From Devosia pacifica (GTDB lineage: Bacteria; Pseudomonadota; Alphaproteobacteria; Rhizobiales; Devosiaceae), in the NCBI RefSeq assembly GCF_014652635.1, contig NZ_BMZE01000004.1, forward strand, positions 310,001-374,000: a DNA stretch of 64,000 bases, in the 5' to 3' direction. Below the pieces are notes generated by a model. It saw only the letters and a program-made list of their open reading frames with translations, ran no database searches and had not been told where the DNA came from. Shown piece after piece: positions 63,993 to 64,000 of the stretch. The position numbers were made by a program, and so were the translations under genes. Each line of letters opens with the position of its first letter. Position 1 is the stretch's first letter.

Positions 63993-64000
63993 CCGCTGCG

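Noticed and set aside
1-64000. CRISPR arrays, insertion sequences, prophage, restriction or toxin-antitoxin systems
   Set aside because: No spaced repeats, transposase, integrase, methylase or toxin motifs were found on either strand.

Overview
The window reads as a contiguous piece of chromosome from an alphaproteobacterium of the order Hyphomicrobiales (Rhizobiales). The evidence is gene order: slt-dapA-smpB, rpoZ-rsh-pyrE-acpS-lepB-rnc-era-recO-parC, an ldtR/ldtP pair, glyA-nrdR-nusB, DUF177-plsX-fabH-ihfA-merR, and iolR-iolC-iolD-iolE-iolB. BA14K, DUF6898 and DUF2842 proteins and a zinc-cysteine-free HemB fit the same group. Devosiaceae (Devosia/Pelagibacterium-like) is my best guess at family level, but the window does not prove it. 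Base composition looks evenly GC-rich. I see no rRNA, CRISPR array, phage module, transposase or insertion sequence, and one tRNA gene.

Layout. 1-28.4 kb is mostly core housekeeping: peptidoglycan and lysine precursor genes, trans-translation (smpB), a uracil-DNA glycosylase, the stringent-response/membrane/RNA-processing operon (rpoZ to recO), topoisomerase IV subunit A, a leucyl/arginyl-tRNA-protein transferase, hemB, the LdtR regulator with its L,D-transpeptidase, glyA-nrdR-nusB, bamE, and the phospholipid/fatty-acid start genes plsX-fabH with ihfA and a MerR regulator. Many neighbours overlap as TGATG, GTGA or ATGA, which suggests translational coupling.

28.4-46 kb is an accessory metabolic region. 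It holds a DHA2 drug exporter with a divergent MarR regulator and palindromic operator, then myo-inositol catabolism: iolG, and a leftward iolR-iolC-iolD-iolE-(small membrane protein)-iolB cluster with two perfect GGAA-N6-TTCC sites. A LacI regulator sits beside a solute-binding protein that has no permease nearby. A divergent Gfo/Idh/MocA dehydrogenase, an EamA transporter under an FMN riboswitch (a RibN-type riboflavin importer), and a 668-residue fusion of a dehydrogenase with an aldo/keto reductase complete it. iolA and an inositol ABC transporter are not in the window.

46-53 kb is a mixed region: a phosphodiester glycosidase, CorA, RibD-C and DUF6157 proteins, a secreted Gly/Asp/Asn-rich repeat protein, and a two-gene unit (DUF305 plus a glutaredoxin-MauE fusion) preceded by a CueR/HmrR-like operator, so probably a copper or thiol stress operon. 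tRNA-Pro(GGG) follows. 53.6-62.5 kb carries an exopolysaccharide cluster: a divergent export/glycosyltransferase/priming transferase/polymerase operon on the minus strand, and a chain-length co-polymerase plus polysaccharide deacetylase on the plus strand. The window closes with DUF2842 and heme A synthase.

The most interesting points are the FMN-riboswitch importer in a window where ribD/ribE/ribH are missing from their usual place between nrdR and nusB; the copper-type operator in front of the DUF305/glutaredoxin-MauE unit; the repeat protein with a 39-bp higher-order repeat and two CxGNC modules; the co-polymerase whose kinase domain has lost its Walker A motif; and the dehydrogenase-aldo/keto reductase fusion.
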